The notes beneath the pieces are model-generated. The model was not told the origin of the DNA and searched no databases. It saw only the letters and a list, made by a program, of their open reading frames with translations. Both the position numbers and the translations under genes were made by a program. From positions 84,694 through 148,693 of the forward strand of contig JALMLS010000561.1 in the NCBI GenBank assembly GCA_038496445.1: 64,000 bases of DNA, given 5' to 3'. Each line of letters begins with the position of its first letter. The stretch's first letter is position 1. The stretch is from Trichosphaerium sp. ATCC 40318 (Eukaryota > Discosea > Flabellinia > Trichosidae). Shown one piece after another: positions 11,250 to 23,130 of the stretch.

Positions 11250-11640
11250 TGATACTTCTGGTGAAAATGTAATAAGTGATTGATTTATTTGACTATGTTT
11301 TACTTAGTCGAGCACCCTTCACGTTACATATATATAGCACAACAAGCCTCTTTACAAGTTTTGTTATGTGTATTCGTTGATTAGATATTCCTCTCCGCCT
11401 CCTCACTCGTTCCTTTACCCGTTTGAGTTTGATTGCATGATTTACTTTTCTGTTGATTACTGTTTCTTCTTTGACAATACACAATCCATCTAAGAGAAAG
11501 CGACAATTCTTTATTCAAGTTGACGGCTATGCCATGGATTCGAATACATCCAAGGCAAGGGAATGTTGTGCCAGTAAGGTATAAGTCGTGAAACACGAGT
11601 ACTTCTTAATTGTTGCAGCAAGCGATAGTTGAAGTTACAA
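11250..11640. other. Intergenic, no supported gene
   Basis: Upstream region of the GH28 gene. Basic, low-complexity minus-strand frames are open here (11293-11596) but show no domain or splice structure. Confidence 0.35.
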
Positions 11641-11649
11641 TAAAAATAC

Positions 11650-12600
11650 CAACAGATCGAAGTGTCATATTGCGATGTTTACAGCTGAAGGTATCTCGAT
11701 ACACTCTTATTTTGGCTTAATTAAGGTGTATTTAGGTGATTCTGATCGGTTTATTATCATTAAAACTCCATCGAGACCTATAATCAATTTGGTATTTCAG
11801 AGCTTAAAAAAAGCGATATCAATTCAATGTAAAGAGTCAGTTCTGGAGGCTCAGGTGCAATTCTTTACAAGGTGCACGAAAAAATTATCTTCCTGGATAC
11901 TCACAGCTGCAAGGTGAATTGGGGACCTGGCTTGGTCGCCGTAAAAGTATGGAAACAGAGTAATGAAGATAATTTAGACGAGAAATCACTATTTTAAGGT
12001 ATCAACCCACACTAGCGCTGTTCACTTTGTTACTAATTATGTACTTAACAGTCAGGTTCAGCATCCAAATATAGTGTTGTTGATGGCAGCTGTAATCGAG
12101 CTTCCTAAATTTGGGATAGTGATGAATACATGGAACTCAAGAGTTCATCAAAATAAAGTAAGTTGTTTTGAAGTGAATTACCTTCTAAACACCTTGCAAT
12201 AGACTGAGCTTACTGCAAAGGAAAAGATAAATATTCTATTAGATACAACGAAGGGTATAAATCACATACATAGGCGGGGTACGTGAGGATCGATACTATC
12301 CAAACAACAATATGATACTTTTTGTTATAAGGCTTCGTTCATGCTGATTTGAAGAGCCTCAACTTGCTTCTATCAAGAGATTGTACAACCACAAAAATAT
12401 GCGATTTTGGATTGAGCAATACTACAAGAAAACCAACGGATGGTATCATAGGATCAACACATTGGGAAATATAAAGGACACTCTAAGACTCCAAACATAA
12501 TCGGGTACTTAGATGGCACCTGAAGTGATAACAAACAGCGGAGTTTCTAACAAAGTGATGTGTGTAGGTACCCTCAATACTTATTTCTCTAATTGGAAAT
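11650..12600 (+). pseudogene. Decayed TKL-type protein kinase
   Basis: Kinase landmarks occur in order on the plus strand. The glycine-rich loop SSGGSGAILYKVHEK is at about 11839, and the beta-3 segment LVAVKVWKQSNED at about 11935. HPNIVLLMAAVIELPKFGIVMNTW is at about 12062. The helix E region (INHIHRR) precedes the catalytic loop VHADLKSLNLL (about 12335-12365). ICDFGLSN is at about 12400, and the APE-loop MAPEVITNSGVSNK at about 12510. Plausible introns (GTAAGT...ATAG, GTACGTG...ATAAG) still join some pieces in frame. However, an in-frame TAA follows the VAVK exon. The exon junction before MAPEV has GA rather than GT. One base is missing at the K-S-D-V motif, and the C-lobe cannot be followed past about 12600. 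The catalytic HxDLK and DFG residues remain, so decay is fairly recent. Confidence 0.6.
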
Positions 12601-12762
12601 ATCTCGTCTTGGCGTGGTTTGCACGTGCGCTGCAAGAATTACTACATCATCACAACTAAGGGTTTGTGGAGGGTAAATCGAAGTATAAGGAATGACAACA
12701 GATTTTAAGTAATTTGCTATTTTATTAGCTTCTTTGTTTTAAAAACATATTCAAACACTTCT

Positions 12763-14761
12763 TTATCTGCGAGGTCCATAGAATGGTATGTAATCAATCA
12801 ACCTGAAAGTCTAAGAAAAAAACCATTGAGTAAATACAAGGATAACAAAACAACTTACAGCTCCATTGTTACGTTTAAACACACGAATCATCAAGTCCTT
12901 TAACATCACAGGATAAGGCATATCATCAACGGATACCTTAGATACTACAGGAACTTCACCAGCAATAGTCTTACCAGCTGGGTAATACTTGACCTTCCTC
13001 TTTGGTTTGTTGACATGGCATATATCAACGACTAAAAAAAAAAAGTGTTATTTGAGGTGATACTAAAACGGCGAAAGGAATTGTTGCTGCGTACTGAATC
13101 CTTGCTCAGCAGCTGATTTATATAAAGATACACCAATGTCAGCATCTTTTGAATCCCAATCGTTACTTAGACAGAAGTGTTGTTCCATAAAATGAACCGT
13201 TTTACTCTTGTCATCAAATTTAAGGTTACCAGATAATTGTTTCTTAGCTTTGTCATAACTGAGAACTCCCTACATTAAAAATTAACAACTTCCGAGTATG
13301 CTGTAGTAGTACATACCTTCCAACCATATCTTTTTGTCAATTCGCCCATAGTACCTTGCCAGACAGAAGAAACATCTAAAGAAAGAAAGAAATCAGAATC
13401 AAGAAAATCAAAAGGTATGAATTTTGTTTCGTTCTTTCTTTGTCCTAATGGACAACCTTGTTGTCTATTTAGATGTAATACGTACCGCAAGTGTTCACTG
13501 TGATAGAATCAAAACGAGCGTAAAGAGGTATATCATCGATTTTGGTTTCAGCAAAGACATTGTACATGCCAACTCTGACAGGATTTTTATGTGTTTGTCT
13601 CCTCACTTTGTAATCAAAGTAGTCTGCACCAGCAACATTCAAGTACAACTCCAATAATTTTCCTAAAACAACACACGTGTTAAAATACTAAACTCAAAAA
13701 AATAACACATCCAAGGCGCATAACTACCAAAGGGGCAGATAGTTTGTGGTTTTTTTTGGATTTTTTTTTTCAAAAGAACAAGAATTACAATTGTGTACCT
13801 TGCGAATAAGTATTTTGAGTCTCCAGTATGTGTACATCAACACGTTCACCCTTTTCCCATTCAATCTTAGCAATAAGACCAGGCATACTTGGATGTTTTA
13901 TTGGCAAATACCTGATAGAAAGCGTTAAGTTGAGCATTGTGAAGTGGAATTATTGATTGTTCAATAAACCGTTATTTAAAACGTTACAAAGTGTTCTATG
14001 AAGTGAATTATATGCGTATTAAAAGCCGTACATTGTTTGTTCCTTCATTCCAGGAGCGAATTGAGCGCCAGGCATGTTCAGACCTCTCATTCCACCAAAT
14101 GAGTAAACCCATCCTAGTGATACAGTAATTGTTGGTTTACCTCCTTTGGACTTATATCCTACACTCATATTAATGATTTAGAGCATAACTGGGTGCGTAG
14201 ATGGGTTTATACGAGTTTTGAGACGTTAACGATTATTGGTTTTACCCATGATAGAAAACGTTGCGCTTGCGCGTTTAGTACCTTTTTCAAGCTGCAGATC
14301 GTATGTTTGAAGGACCGAAGGCCATTGTACTTTCTTTGCGTCGATAGTTACTGTAGCAACCTTGTCGTCTATTTTAAATAGGTTTAGCTTTGAAATGGGT
14401 AAAAATAACAATAAAATACCAGCGCTCAGTTTATCGTAGTCGTAGATAGTAATGATGTATTTTGAGGCGGTTCCAAGATGCGGGAAGTGATGATTCCAAA
14501 CAGGATTAAAGTTCTTTGTCACAGTTCCAGTTTTAGTGCTTTTCTCGCCCGCCTAGTTTTCTCATTAGCGCTTTGAACGAGATAACGAGCAGATTTAAAG
14601 TACATCGTCAGTTTTAACTGTAATCTTCGCATACGCGTCTATTTTACCAAAGGTATCGGCTAGAGCGTTTATGTTAGAGAAATTAGATCAACGATTTTTG
14701 TGCCTTTAGGTAAATTATTAGCTTTGTGGAGAAGAAACAACGCTTGTGTTGGAGCAGCCAT
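12763..14761 (-). CDS. C2-domain protein of unknown function
   Basis: The start at ATG 14761 gives MAAPTQALFLLHKANNLPK. This joins to ADTFGKIDAYAKITVKT only through an intron that begins GC rather than GT (14703-14660, 44 nt, ending CTCTAG), which keeps phase. The result is a complete C2 beta-sandwich (KNFNPVWNHHFPHLG, YIITIYDYDKLS), so calcium/phospholipid binding is likely, although only part of the Asp set is clear. Later exons encode PTITVSLGWVYSFGGMRG, a beta-rich region (KIEWEKGERVDVHILET), ELYLNVAGADYFDYKVRRQ, and a segment ending EVPVVSKVSVDDMPYPVMLK. The last exon ends DYIPFYGPRR with stop at 12763. Downstream of the C2 domain I recognise no family. Introns use GTAC and GTAAGT donors. 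Confidence 0.65.
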
Positions 14762-15446
14762 TGCGATCACTGTATTTTTAGGAATCTACTTGAATTTTTC
14801 ACACAATAAGATTTCGGGTACCCGAACCGGAAAAGGTAAAATCTATTTATTGATGGTGTGGGGAGAAAAAGCACTTCCATCATACTTTCTTTACATTTCC
14901 AGATTTTACACTCCACCCGAACACATTTTGTGCTACACGTTATTGCGTCCTTCGTGTTCCACATCACGTGCCTCAAGTTGTTTAAACTAGACAACACATA
15001 CGCCCAGCAAAAAGACGAACTGGGTTAAAGGCATCCATGGATTAGCGTACATGAGGATTTGAAAGGTTTGATACGCTCTGAAATACTGCGCGCTTCCTCA
15101 TTGTATACAGTATGTATCTTGTTTTAACCAGTGCTTGTACATCAGATCTACTCAAGTGTATCTGCACTTATCAAGTCACGCGTTCAAAAAAGCATAAGAA
15201 TGAGTTCAGTTGGTGGCACATGTACATGTTTATAGAAATTAAAAGTAGCTCAACATGACAAGTTTCCGCTTTGTCTACTGGCTATACAAGACTAGTAACT
15301 AAGTAACTGTAATAAAATTTGTTTTATTTACAAGAACTGATGAAACACATGTTTCGAGATGCTTGTTAGGAGATGGAAGTTTTGTCCACTTGAAACACTT
15401 GAGATTCTTATCTTTTTTTTTTGTGTTGTGGTGTTTTGTTTTTTCC
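14762..15446. other. Intergenic
   Basis: Between the C2 gene start and the coiled-coil gene end, both on the minus strand. Frames open on either strand near 14700-15000 overlap C2 exon 1 antisense and are not supported. A T-rich stretch at 15410-15440 lies just past the coiled-coil stop and may be its poly(A) region. Confidence 0.4.
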
Positions 15447-18400
15447 TCAATCCCATACATCATCTTCTGAATCAGAATCAAAGTCATCCAAGTCATCTAT
15501 TTCTTCAGCATTTCTTACTGACATAAATCGTTTCTAAATTCAAAAAATCACGTGTCAGTTACAGTACTTTTGTAGGCAATCTAGTTTTTTCATAATTTTG
15601 TATTTTTGGAATGAAAGTTTGAATGAATTTTAATGTTTAGAAACGGTTATTGTTAATGACGTACATTTAAGCTACTCAATAAAATGTGTCCAAGATCATC
15701 GCTTGAATTCTTTTTTGCTGTCTGTCTTGGATCTGGTTTTGTCATATCAACACTTGATAGTTGCCTTTTCTTTTTAAACAGCTCTGCACGAAGTACAAAA
15801 GTAGATCGTCTGAAATCTTTTTCTGCCTTCTTTGCTTCATCCGGAGTATGCTCTAAATAACAGTTAAACACATGAAGGATATTAATAAAGCAAGAAAATA
15901 GTACTTGAAAGAGACTTGACGCCATTCATTAGCGCAGCTGCTGAAGGTCGATTTGAATTTTGTGGTTTGTTTGTGATACCATTTGTTGTGTTGCCGTTCG
16001 CCTTGGGCTTTGGCGGATTTGGTGCTTGTGTTGTTATTTCTTGGGAAAGTACAAGAGGTGTTGTAGTTATAGTTGAGTTTCGGTACGTCTTCAGTTGTCT
16101 TGTAGATGAGTCTACTTTTGATTTCAACCGCTCATTTTCAGAACGAAGAATATCCATTTCGTTTTCAAAAAATTCCTATTTTGTCGGCCTTGGTTAGCAA
16201 CGAAGTAGTAGAGCTATCATCATTTAAATACGAACCTGTTGATCTGTAGCTTCTTTTAATTTTGATTTCATACTCTCATTTTCAGTAGCAAGAGACTTGT
16301 TCTTCGCTTGGATCTAGGTTGAAAAATTAGATCAAATCATGTGAGTTGTTTAGTACTTGAGTCTGAGCTTGTTTGCGCTTTTCAAGTTTCTCCTTTTGGT
16401 TAGTTATCTCGCTTTCAAGTTCGCTTAACTATAAGGGTTGTCAGTGTATAGTATTGTAATAGCATAAAATAGCATGTTAGTCGTCACCTTTTTATCCTTT
16501 GATGCTGTTTCATCTTTTGCTTTTTTAAGCATTGTAGAAACTTGTTTATTCTTTTCTACTGCTGCTTTATGATCACGTGATAATTGATTACGTTTAGCAT
16601 TCAACTCTTCAATTTCATTTTGAAGCGTTTCTTTTTCACTTTTCAAAGAATCTAATGCGTCATCTTTACTCTTCAATGCAGCAGCTTGGCTCTTTAAACA
16701 AAAAAAAATAAGCAAATCGTAAACCTTCGATAACTTGCCTTGACTTTATCTTGTGCTGCGTTCAATCCTGATTGTAGGGACGCCCTTGTTTCTTCTGCTC
16801 TAAAAAGGGGTTAGAAGTTACCAGAACTTGAGAGTGTCATACTTTGATTTAAGCTCTTCCATCTCGTGTTGAGTGCTTGATTTTTCTTGGAGAAGTCTGT
16901 TAAGTTTTGAAGTCATCTCAGTTTTGAACGCTTCTTTGCCTTGACTCAGCTACGAAAGATGTTGTGTTAGACCACATGGATCACATCTAACAGATAGTAA
17001 AAGTTCATATCGTACTTGTCTGAACTGTGCTTCCATTTCTGCTTGAAGTTTGCTTCTGTCATCTCTTGCATTGTCATTTTGGATTTTCATTTGTTTGTGA
17101 AGATTACTATTTTCGTCTCTTAGAGCTGATACTTCAACTGAATGCTCCTCTACAAGATCCTTATTCGTCTGTTTTAACACCTCGTTTTGGTTCTAAATCA
17201 TAATTAGGTTAGTTTATATCGTCTAAGAAGCTTCAAGTGCAAAAGTACCTCAGCAAGTGATAGTTGTTTTTGAAGATTAGAATACTTTGATTTCCGCTTT
17301 TCGAGCTCATCTTGCAATGACTCGATATATTGCTATCATGAACGTTATGTCATACTTTAATAGAGTAAGTGGTTACCTCTGCACTTTCTTGCATATCAAC
17401 AAGACTCTGTTCGTTCTCTTCGATTGTATTTTGTTGTGTTTGTACATGTCTCATTAATTCTTTGTTCATGTTACTTTCTTTTCTTAGTTTTGATTCAAGC
17501 TTCTTTATACGATTCTCGTAATTGCTTATATTATATTCCAGACTTGTATTCTCTTCTTGCATATTACTAATCTCTTCTTTCAATAAATTCTGAGCGCGTT
17601 CTTGCTAAAGAAATGTTAAGTTATGTGAGGGTTTTTTTTAATGTGTTCAGGGAATTTACCTGTTTTAATGCTCTTTGTAGTCCTTGTATCTCGCCATTAG
17701 ACTTTGATCGCGCCATTTCTAGGTACAGCTTTTCATTTTCCAATTCAATAATTCGGTTCACTTGCTCTGATATCGTGTGGCTAAAGGCAGAAAAAATTGA
17801 GAAAAAATAGGAATGTATTTTTGTGCCGCACTTCATTTCTGTTTCCTTTTGCCTGTACTGTGTATTAGCAGATTCAAATTCCTCCTCAATCTGTTCTTTA
17901 GCTTTAGCTAATCCTTCAAATAGATCACAAAGCTCTTTAAATTCATGTGTCATCTCTGTGTCTCTGTCTTTCATTCTCTTATTCAAACTTTGTAGTTTCG
18001 ACGTTTGCTCTAATGTCGTACTTAGCAAGGTGATTATCTAATACACTTCACCATACCTTTGTATTTTGTTAATTCCTCCATGAATTCTGTTCTCTCTTTA
18101 GTAGCTGTATTCAGTTTTTCATCCATCGCAGTGATGACACCTCTTGCAGCACCCAAATTGAAGTTACTGTCAACAAGAGACCACACAAACTCTTCGTTAT
18201 AGAATGTATTGGTAGCACTAGGTTTATACTGTTAACGCATGTTTTATATTGTTTATATTATTAACAGTTGGCACGTGCCTTCCCATACTAAGTCGTTTAA
18301 TGTCTATAACAAAAAGTGTAACTGATTTAAATTTTTTTCCAAGTCCGTAATAACCAAGTGTTTTTTTATCATCTAGAAGAAATCCATTTGTTGATCCTAA

Positions 18401-20119
18401 TTTAAAACGACTATCCACAGAATTAGTAAACATAACTGGCGTCAAGTATCTACCTTTCATCCGTGATTCCATATTTTTTCCTCAAAAGAGCAACGACCTA
18501 AGCAAAAGTGTTAAATTTATGATGACTTTGGATTGGTTTTTTTCGTACCTTCTCAACTGATAGTGCTGGGTTCACCTTTTGCAATTTTTGTGCTAGCCCA
18601 TCAAATGCTGGTACAGGAGGTAATACGAAAGTAACAAGATATGACTCTCCTTGACAAACTTGTAAATGAACTGAAAAAGTAATTAGTTTTGTACAAACCT
18701 TTCTTTTTTGCCATTTCCGATTCAGTTTGTTTCACAAAATTCAAGTCCCAGTGAGGCAGGATAGATCCAAATCCGTACTTCCTGAAGTCTATTTGGATGG
18801 TTACTTAAGTTCACGTGATTTTTTTATCACGTACCTGAGCTAGGTTTGAGCCTGTAGTGTCGAAGTGTCTCCAAAGAATAACCAAAAGGTGGACGGAGTT
18901 TACATTTTCGGCAAATATTTCCGATGACCTTACGAGGCACGTGAGTTGTTATATGAATAAATATCGCTCTATATGTTTCTTTAAATGCCTGGGAGTACGT
19001 ACTTGTCCCACAGTACTTGTTGGTTTTATTTTAAACACTCTGGCCTCTCCGAGAAGATTTCGTATTGCTGGAACCTATACAAAGATACAAAGATCACTAT
19101 TTTTGCTCTTATACGCTTCAAAAGTATTATACGTACGCCTGTAAAGTGAAATTTTATCGTTGTCATTTCTTTGCTATCAACAAAAACGCGAGGATCTATA
19201 ATCCAATAAGTACACTAAAGATTTTTTTTTTGGAACATTCTAACCCATCAATGTTTCTTTGTATGTAGTCTCAAGTTCTTTGAGTACTTTCTCGTCTCCC
19301 TGAAACAACTCTTCTTCTGTAAATTTTTGACTGAGACTATTAAACAACTTCATTCTCTCATTCCTTGGCGTTGTAGTTATCTTACGCCCTGAAAGCGAAG
19401 AACTCTGTCAAAAAAAAAATTAGTTAAAGAGGCCAAAAAGAAAACCACAAAAAAGAAATTAGAAAATCGGTTTAAACGAACATGGGTTGATAATTACTTT
19501 TAATAACTTGGTGTGAAGTGTTTCATATGCGTACCCTTGAGCTCCGTGTACTTCTAACCCACTCTGTCTCGTTTTTTAAATTCCCTAGAGCCACTTTCTT
19601 TGAAGACTTTCTGCCGGTTGCCCCGTCATCTAAAACGTAAAAATAAACACGTGATAAACGTGATCATATCAATAATCAATAAATAGAAAATACAATAACT
19701 CCGTACGTAAACGAGGTAAAGACCTACTACGCATCAAGTCATCACGTTTAGATGATATTGAATGACGTTTGCTTTTTCTTTTCTTGAAGGTTGTTCTTAT
19801 ATCATATTTGGTACGTGATCTACGCCTACCATCTATATGCTCCTCTTTTGGTGACCACTTTACACCCTTTTGTTTACTATTCATAGCGTTCATTGCGCTC
19901 GTTTTGGCTTCCTATAACGTACAACTTATTACTGTACACGGTTGTTTTTAACCCGAAGTGGTTTTTACAACAGACATTAAAAATATTACACGTGAGGCTA
20001 AGTGTTGTGTTTTTTTTTTTTTTCGAAACGAAATTAAGACGTACCCATGCTTTAGCTTTCCAAAACGACATTGATTGCTTGTAAGTATCGCCCAGCTTCT
20101 TACCTTTGCTTATAGACAT
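15447..20119 (-). CDS. Long coiled-coil protein with talin-like F0/F1 ubiquitin-like N-terminal domains
   Basis: About 18 exons run from ATG 20119 (MSISKGKKLGDTYKQSMSFW) to the stop at 15447. A basic Ser/Arg-rich N-terminus (HSISSKRDDL, ATGRKSSKKV) is followed by two beta-grasp-like segments. The first has RVFKIKPTSTVGQVIGNICR then LRPPFGYSLETLRHYRLKPS. The second has ESYLVTFVLPPVPAFDGLAQ, then VVALLRKKYGI, then NGFLLDDKKTLGYYGL. The TVGQVI...C and LDD-KTL-YYGL patterns resemble talin F1 and F0. From about 18.2 kb to 16 kb every exon is heptad-rich coiled coil (for example NRIIELENEKLYLEMARSK, QYIESLQDELEKRKSKYSNL). A proline/asparagine-rich linker (APNPPKPKANGN) leads to a short conserved-looking end (EHTPDEAKKAEKDFRRSTF) and an acidic tail (DDLDDFDSDSEDD). 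A cytoskeletal or membrane-cortex scaffold is inferred. No FERM F3 or motor domain is present. Confidence 0.7.
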
Positions 20120-20419
20120 TTTTATAAGCCTATACGCTTATCCACGTGATAAGAACTGAAAGGGAATACAAAAGGGATAAAAGGGGTAGAATAATAAAAA
20201 AAAACCCACGTGGTACGGGTCTTCGTCGGTAATAACCGAAAAGACTGAATGATAAAACTGCACAAGTATTACAGTCTTTAGGAATTCAATAACGAGAAAT
20301 AAAGGCCTTAAAGATTGGCGTGGAAGAGTAAAAACAACTTTTATTTCGGCACGAAAATATATTTATAAAAACAATGTTCAAGCTCGACAATAAACGTTTA
20401 CGCTGTTATACGTAGTTAC

Positions 20420-22600
20420 TTAGTTATCTACTACATTTTGCGCGTATACTTGCATTGCTGCCCATATTTCATCACTTGTAGGTAAGATTTCACTTGCAGG
20501 TAAGTTGAAGCCATAACGACCTTATTACAAACAATTAGTTTTGTAAAGAAAAACCACATAAAATATTATGCATTTCAGCACGTGAGTTTTATCCAAAAAG
20601 GATGGCGATACTGAGCCAGAGTTTGAATTTAAAATCTTGTACCTGTATCTCTCAATTCAAGAGTGTAACTGTATACACCTCCAGCGGCTCCATAACCCCA
20701 ATCGTCAGCTCCACCTTCACAGAAATAAGGCGGATGGAGAAGAAAGGGCAAAAATGATGTTTTCGTGTCAATGTATTTACGTACCAGAAGCAACATATAG
20801 AAGAATTGCAGAGTTACCATAAGTGTATGTTTTTGCTTCTGGTTGCCCTTTGATAGCATTCTATGAAAGTAAATTAGTGAGGAATAAATCAAAAACAAGT
20901 TAAAAAAAAAAGTTTTTTTTTTCCGAAATATCAGGTACGTACAACACAAGCAATAGCGCAAGAACGCATTGCTACATCATCTGCAGGTCTTGTACTAGTA
21001 GTATAACCCCTATTAAAAACATAAGAAAGGAGTATAACAAAAGTAACAGCTCAATATTACCATGGATACAACCAATATTGACCATATGCGTGAACATCAA
21101 CGAAACCAGCAAAGTTTGGAAGTGTGCTAACAAACTTTTGTACATTATCAGTCTCAGGCTCAGAGAAAGGTCCAGTGCCTATCAAAAGCTTAGAAGATCG
21201 AAAAAAAAACGAACTAGAAATTTTATTTTTTTGGTTGAGGTTTTTCGTATGTCGTACCATGGTATGTATCAGAGCTTGGGTTACTGGATGAACCACCAGT
21301 GTTCCAACGATATCCAAAGTTTCTGTTCAAATCAACACCTCTTGCTGTTGTTCCTTGATTAACACGTCTGTTCTTTCTCCATAACCGATTGCTCAATCTG
21401 AAAAAAAAATAAAATGAGATATTGAACATCAATCACGTGATTTTTAATTTCGAAAAGTCTTTTGAAAAAAAGTAAAGCGAAATAAATTAGGGTGGAGCGC
21501 GGAAATTAATACACGTGAGCTTAACAGTCGCTCTTGCGGCTCTGAAAGATTTTTTTTTATATTTTGCATTAAAGTACCTTGAGAACTCAAATCCGTCTGG
21601 GTTGGAAACTGGGAGTATGTACCAATCAATAGAGTCTACTTTACTCTTCAACACAGGGTCAATTTCTGTGTTCTCAAGAATTTGTGTTGCAAGGTAAACT
21701 AAGAAGAACGGTGAGTTGTCAAGGCTTTTTTCAAGTACACAATATTTAAAAGACTTACGAACTGAAGGTGTAGTAATCCACTCTCTTGCATGTATAGTTC
21801 CCTCAACGTATACACTCTTTCTGTTCGATCCTGTACCTTCAATCTTCAAAACAACTAGGTCTCTTCCTACACTTGCATTGAGACTAACGAGCCGACAGTA
21901 ACAAAAAAAAAATCAAACAAAACCTGAAATTTCCATCGCTTTTTGCAGGTCATCTAGGATTTATCCCGTACCTTCGATGGACGTTCCGATTACTTGTGTT
22001 GATGCTCTAGAATATTTTGATGCTAGATCTTCAATGTAGGCAACATTTTCGGCAAAAGAATGATACTGTGTGAAGAACTCTACGTCCTTCAAGCCAAACT
22101 GAGTGACATTTCCCTATTTGATAACACGTCAACAAGCAATCAAAAAACTACGACAAGGTACACCACAGAGGTTTAACGAAGCGTTTGAAGGTAATTAAAG
22201 CGGTAAAACGTGACAAAAAGCTGTAAAACACCAAACTTACTGTGAACGGTTCCATCTCTTTGTTGATATTACTTTGAACATCCTCAACATACACAGAGTG
22301 ATCAATACCAATTTTTCCCATTAATAACTGTTGTTCGGGCGTCAACTACTCTCATTAGCCACATAACACATTCTAACGCATTTACAATGGTGTATTACGT
22401 ACTCTGATATCAATGTGGTTGTCTTTGGAGGCAATCTTCCATACATCCAAGCTCAACTTTTCAGCAATATCCAACAGAATTTGGAACTGTCCGCTTCCAT
22501 TTGGCTCAAAGCGCCATACTTGATGACCAGTAAAATCTTCCTTTGCGAAAGTGACCAATACGCATATTGCGATCAACGCAATATTCAAAACACGTGTCAT
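20420..22600 (-). CDS. Secreted M14 metallocarboxypeptidase, B-type specificity pocket
   Basis: ATG 22600 opens a signal peptide ([19 protein letters not shown]) followed by a propeptide ([20 protein letters not shown]). The catalytic domain has the zinc site [12 protein letters not shown] (HxxE), [12 protein letters not shown], then [20 protein letters not shown] with the substrate-binding N-R pair. The second zinc histidine is in [16 protein letters not shown], and the catalytic Glu is in [13 protein letters not shown]. In [17 protein letters not shown] the residue aligned with position 255 of bovine enzymes is Asp, as in carboxypeptidase B, so it probably removes C-terminal Lys or Arg. Nine or so exons; the last ends YAQNVVDN with stop at 20420. 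All known active-site residues seen are intact, and a secreted zymogen is expected. CACGTG lies within codons 2-4 (22591-22596). Confidence 0.9.
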
Positions 22601-23130
22601 GAGGCGTCACCAATAGAAAAGATCTTTCGAATGAATAAGTAGTAATGTAAAGTCAAGTCACTTTTTTGGCAACAAAGCTACTTCAGGGACGTTTTAATTC
22701 ACTAAAAAGGGTTGGTAGCCAACTGCACATGCCAAGCGCCTTTCGTAGATACAAGAGAAAGCAAAGTACACGTCATCGCTTATTAATTGTTTATTTCTCG
22801 ACACTAGGCTCTGATAGCATCACGTGTAACTTGGTAAAGGTGTCGCAATATGACCGTAAGCGTATACAGTGAATGGAGTGGTGCACGATCCTGTTTTGTA
22901 TTTTTTTCAACCCTGACTTACACGCTGATTCTTGAAGTGTTATTTATCGATTACTATCGCTGTGACATGCGCATATTTAAATATAGTACTGGAATAGTCC
23001 GAGATTATAACGTGGTATCAAGAGCGCTTCGAGATTTAAGTGAACGGAGTTAAGGTCATAACTTTACGTCTACTTATAACCATTATCAATAACAACCAAC
23101 AACAACAACTACCACTACTAAATCAACAAA
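22601..23130. other. Divergent intergenic region
   Basis: A region of 530 bases between the M14 gene (minus) and the orphan gene (plus), so it holds both promoters. A CACGTG sits near 22820. Just before 23131 the leader is CA-rich (CAACAACAACAACTACC type), typical of an unstructured 5'UTR. No gene seen. Confidence 0.5.

Noticed and set aside
14660-14703. Apparent stop codons breaking the C2-domain N-terminus
   Set aside because: They fall inside a 44-base GC-AG intron; removing it restores the domain.
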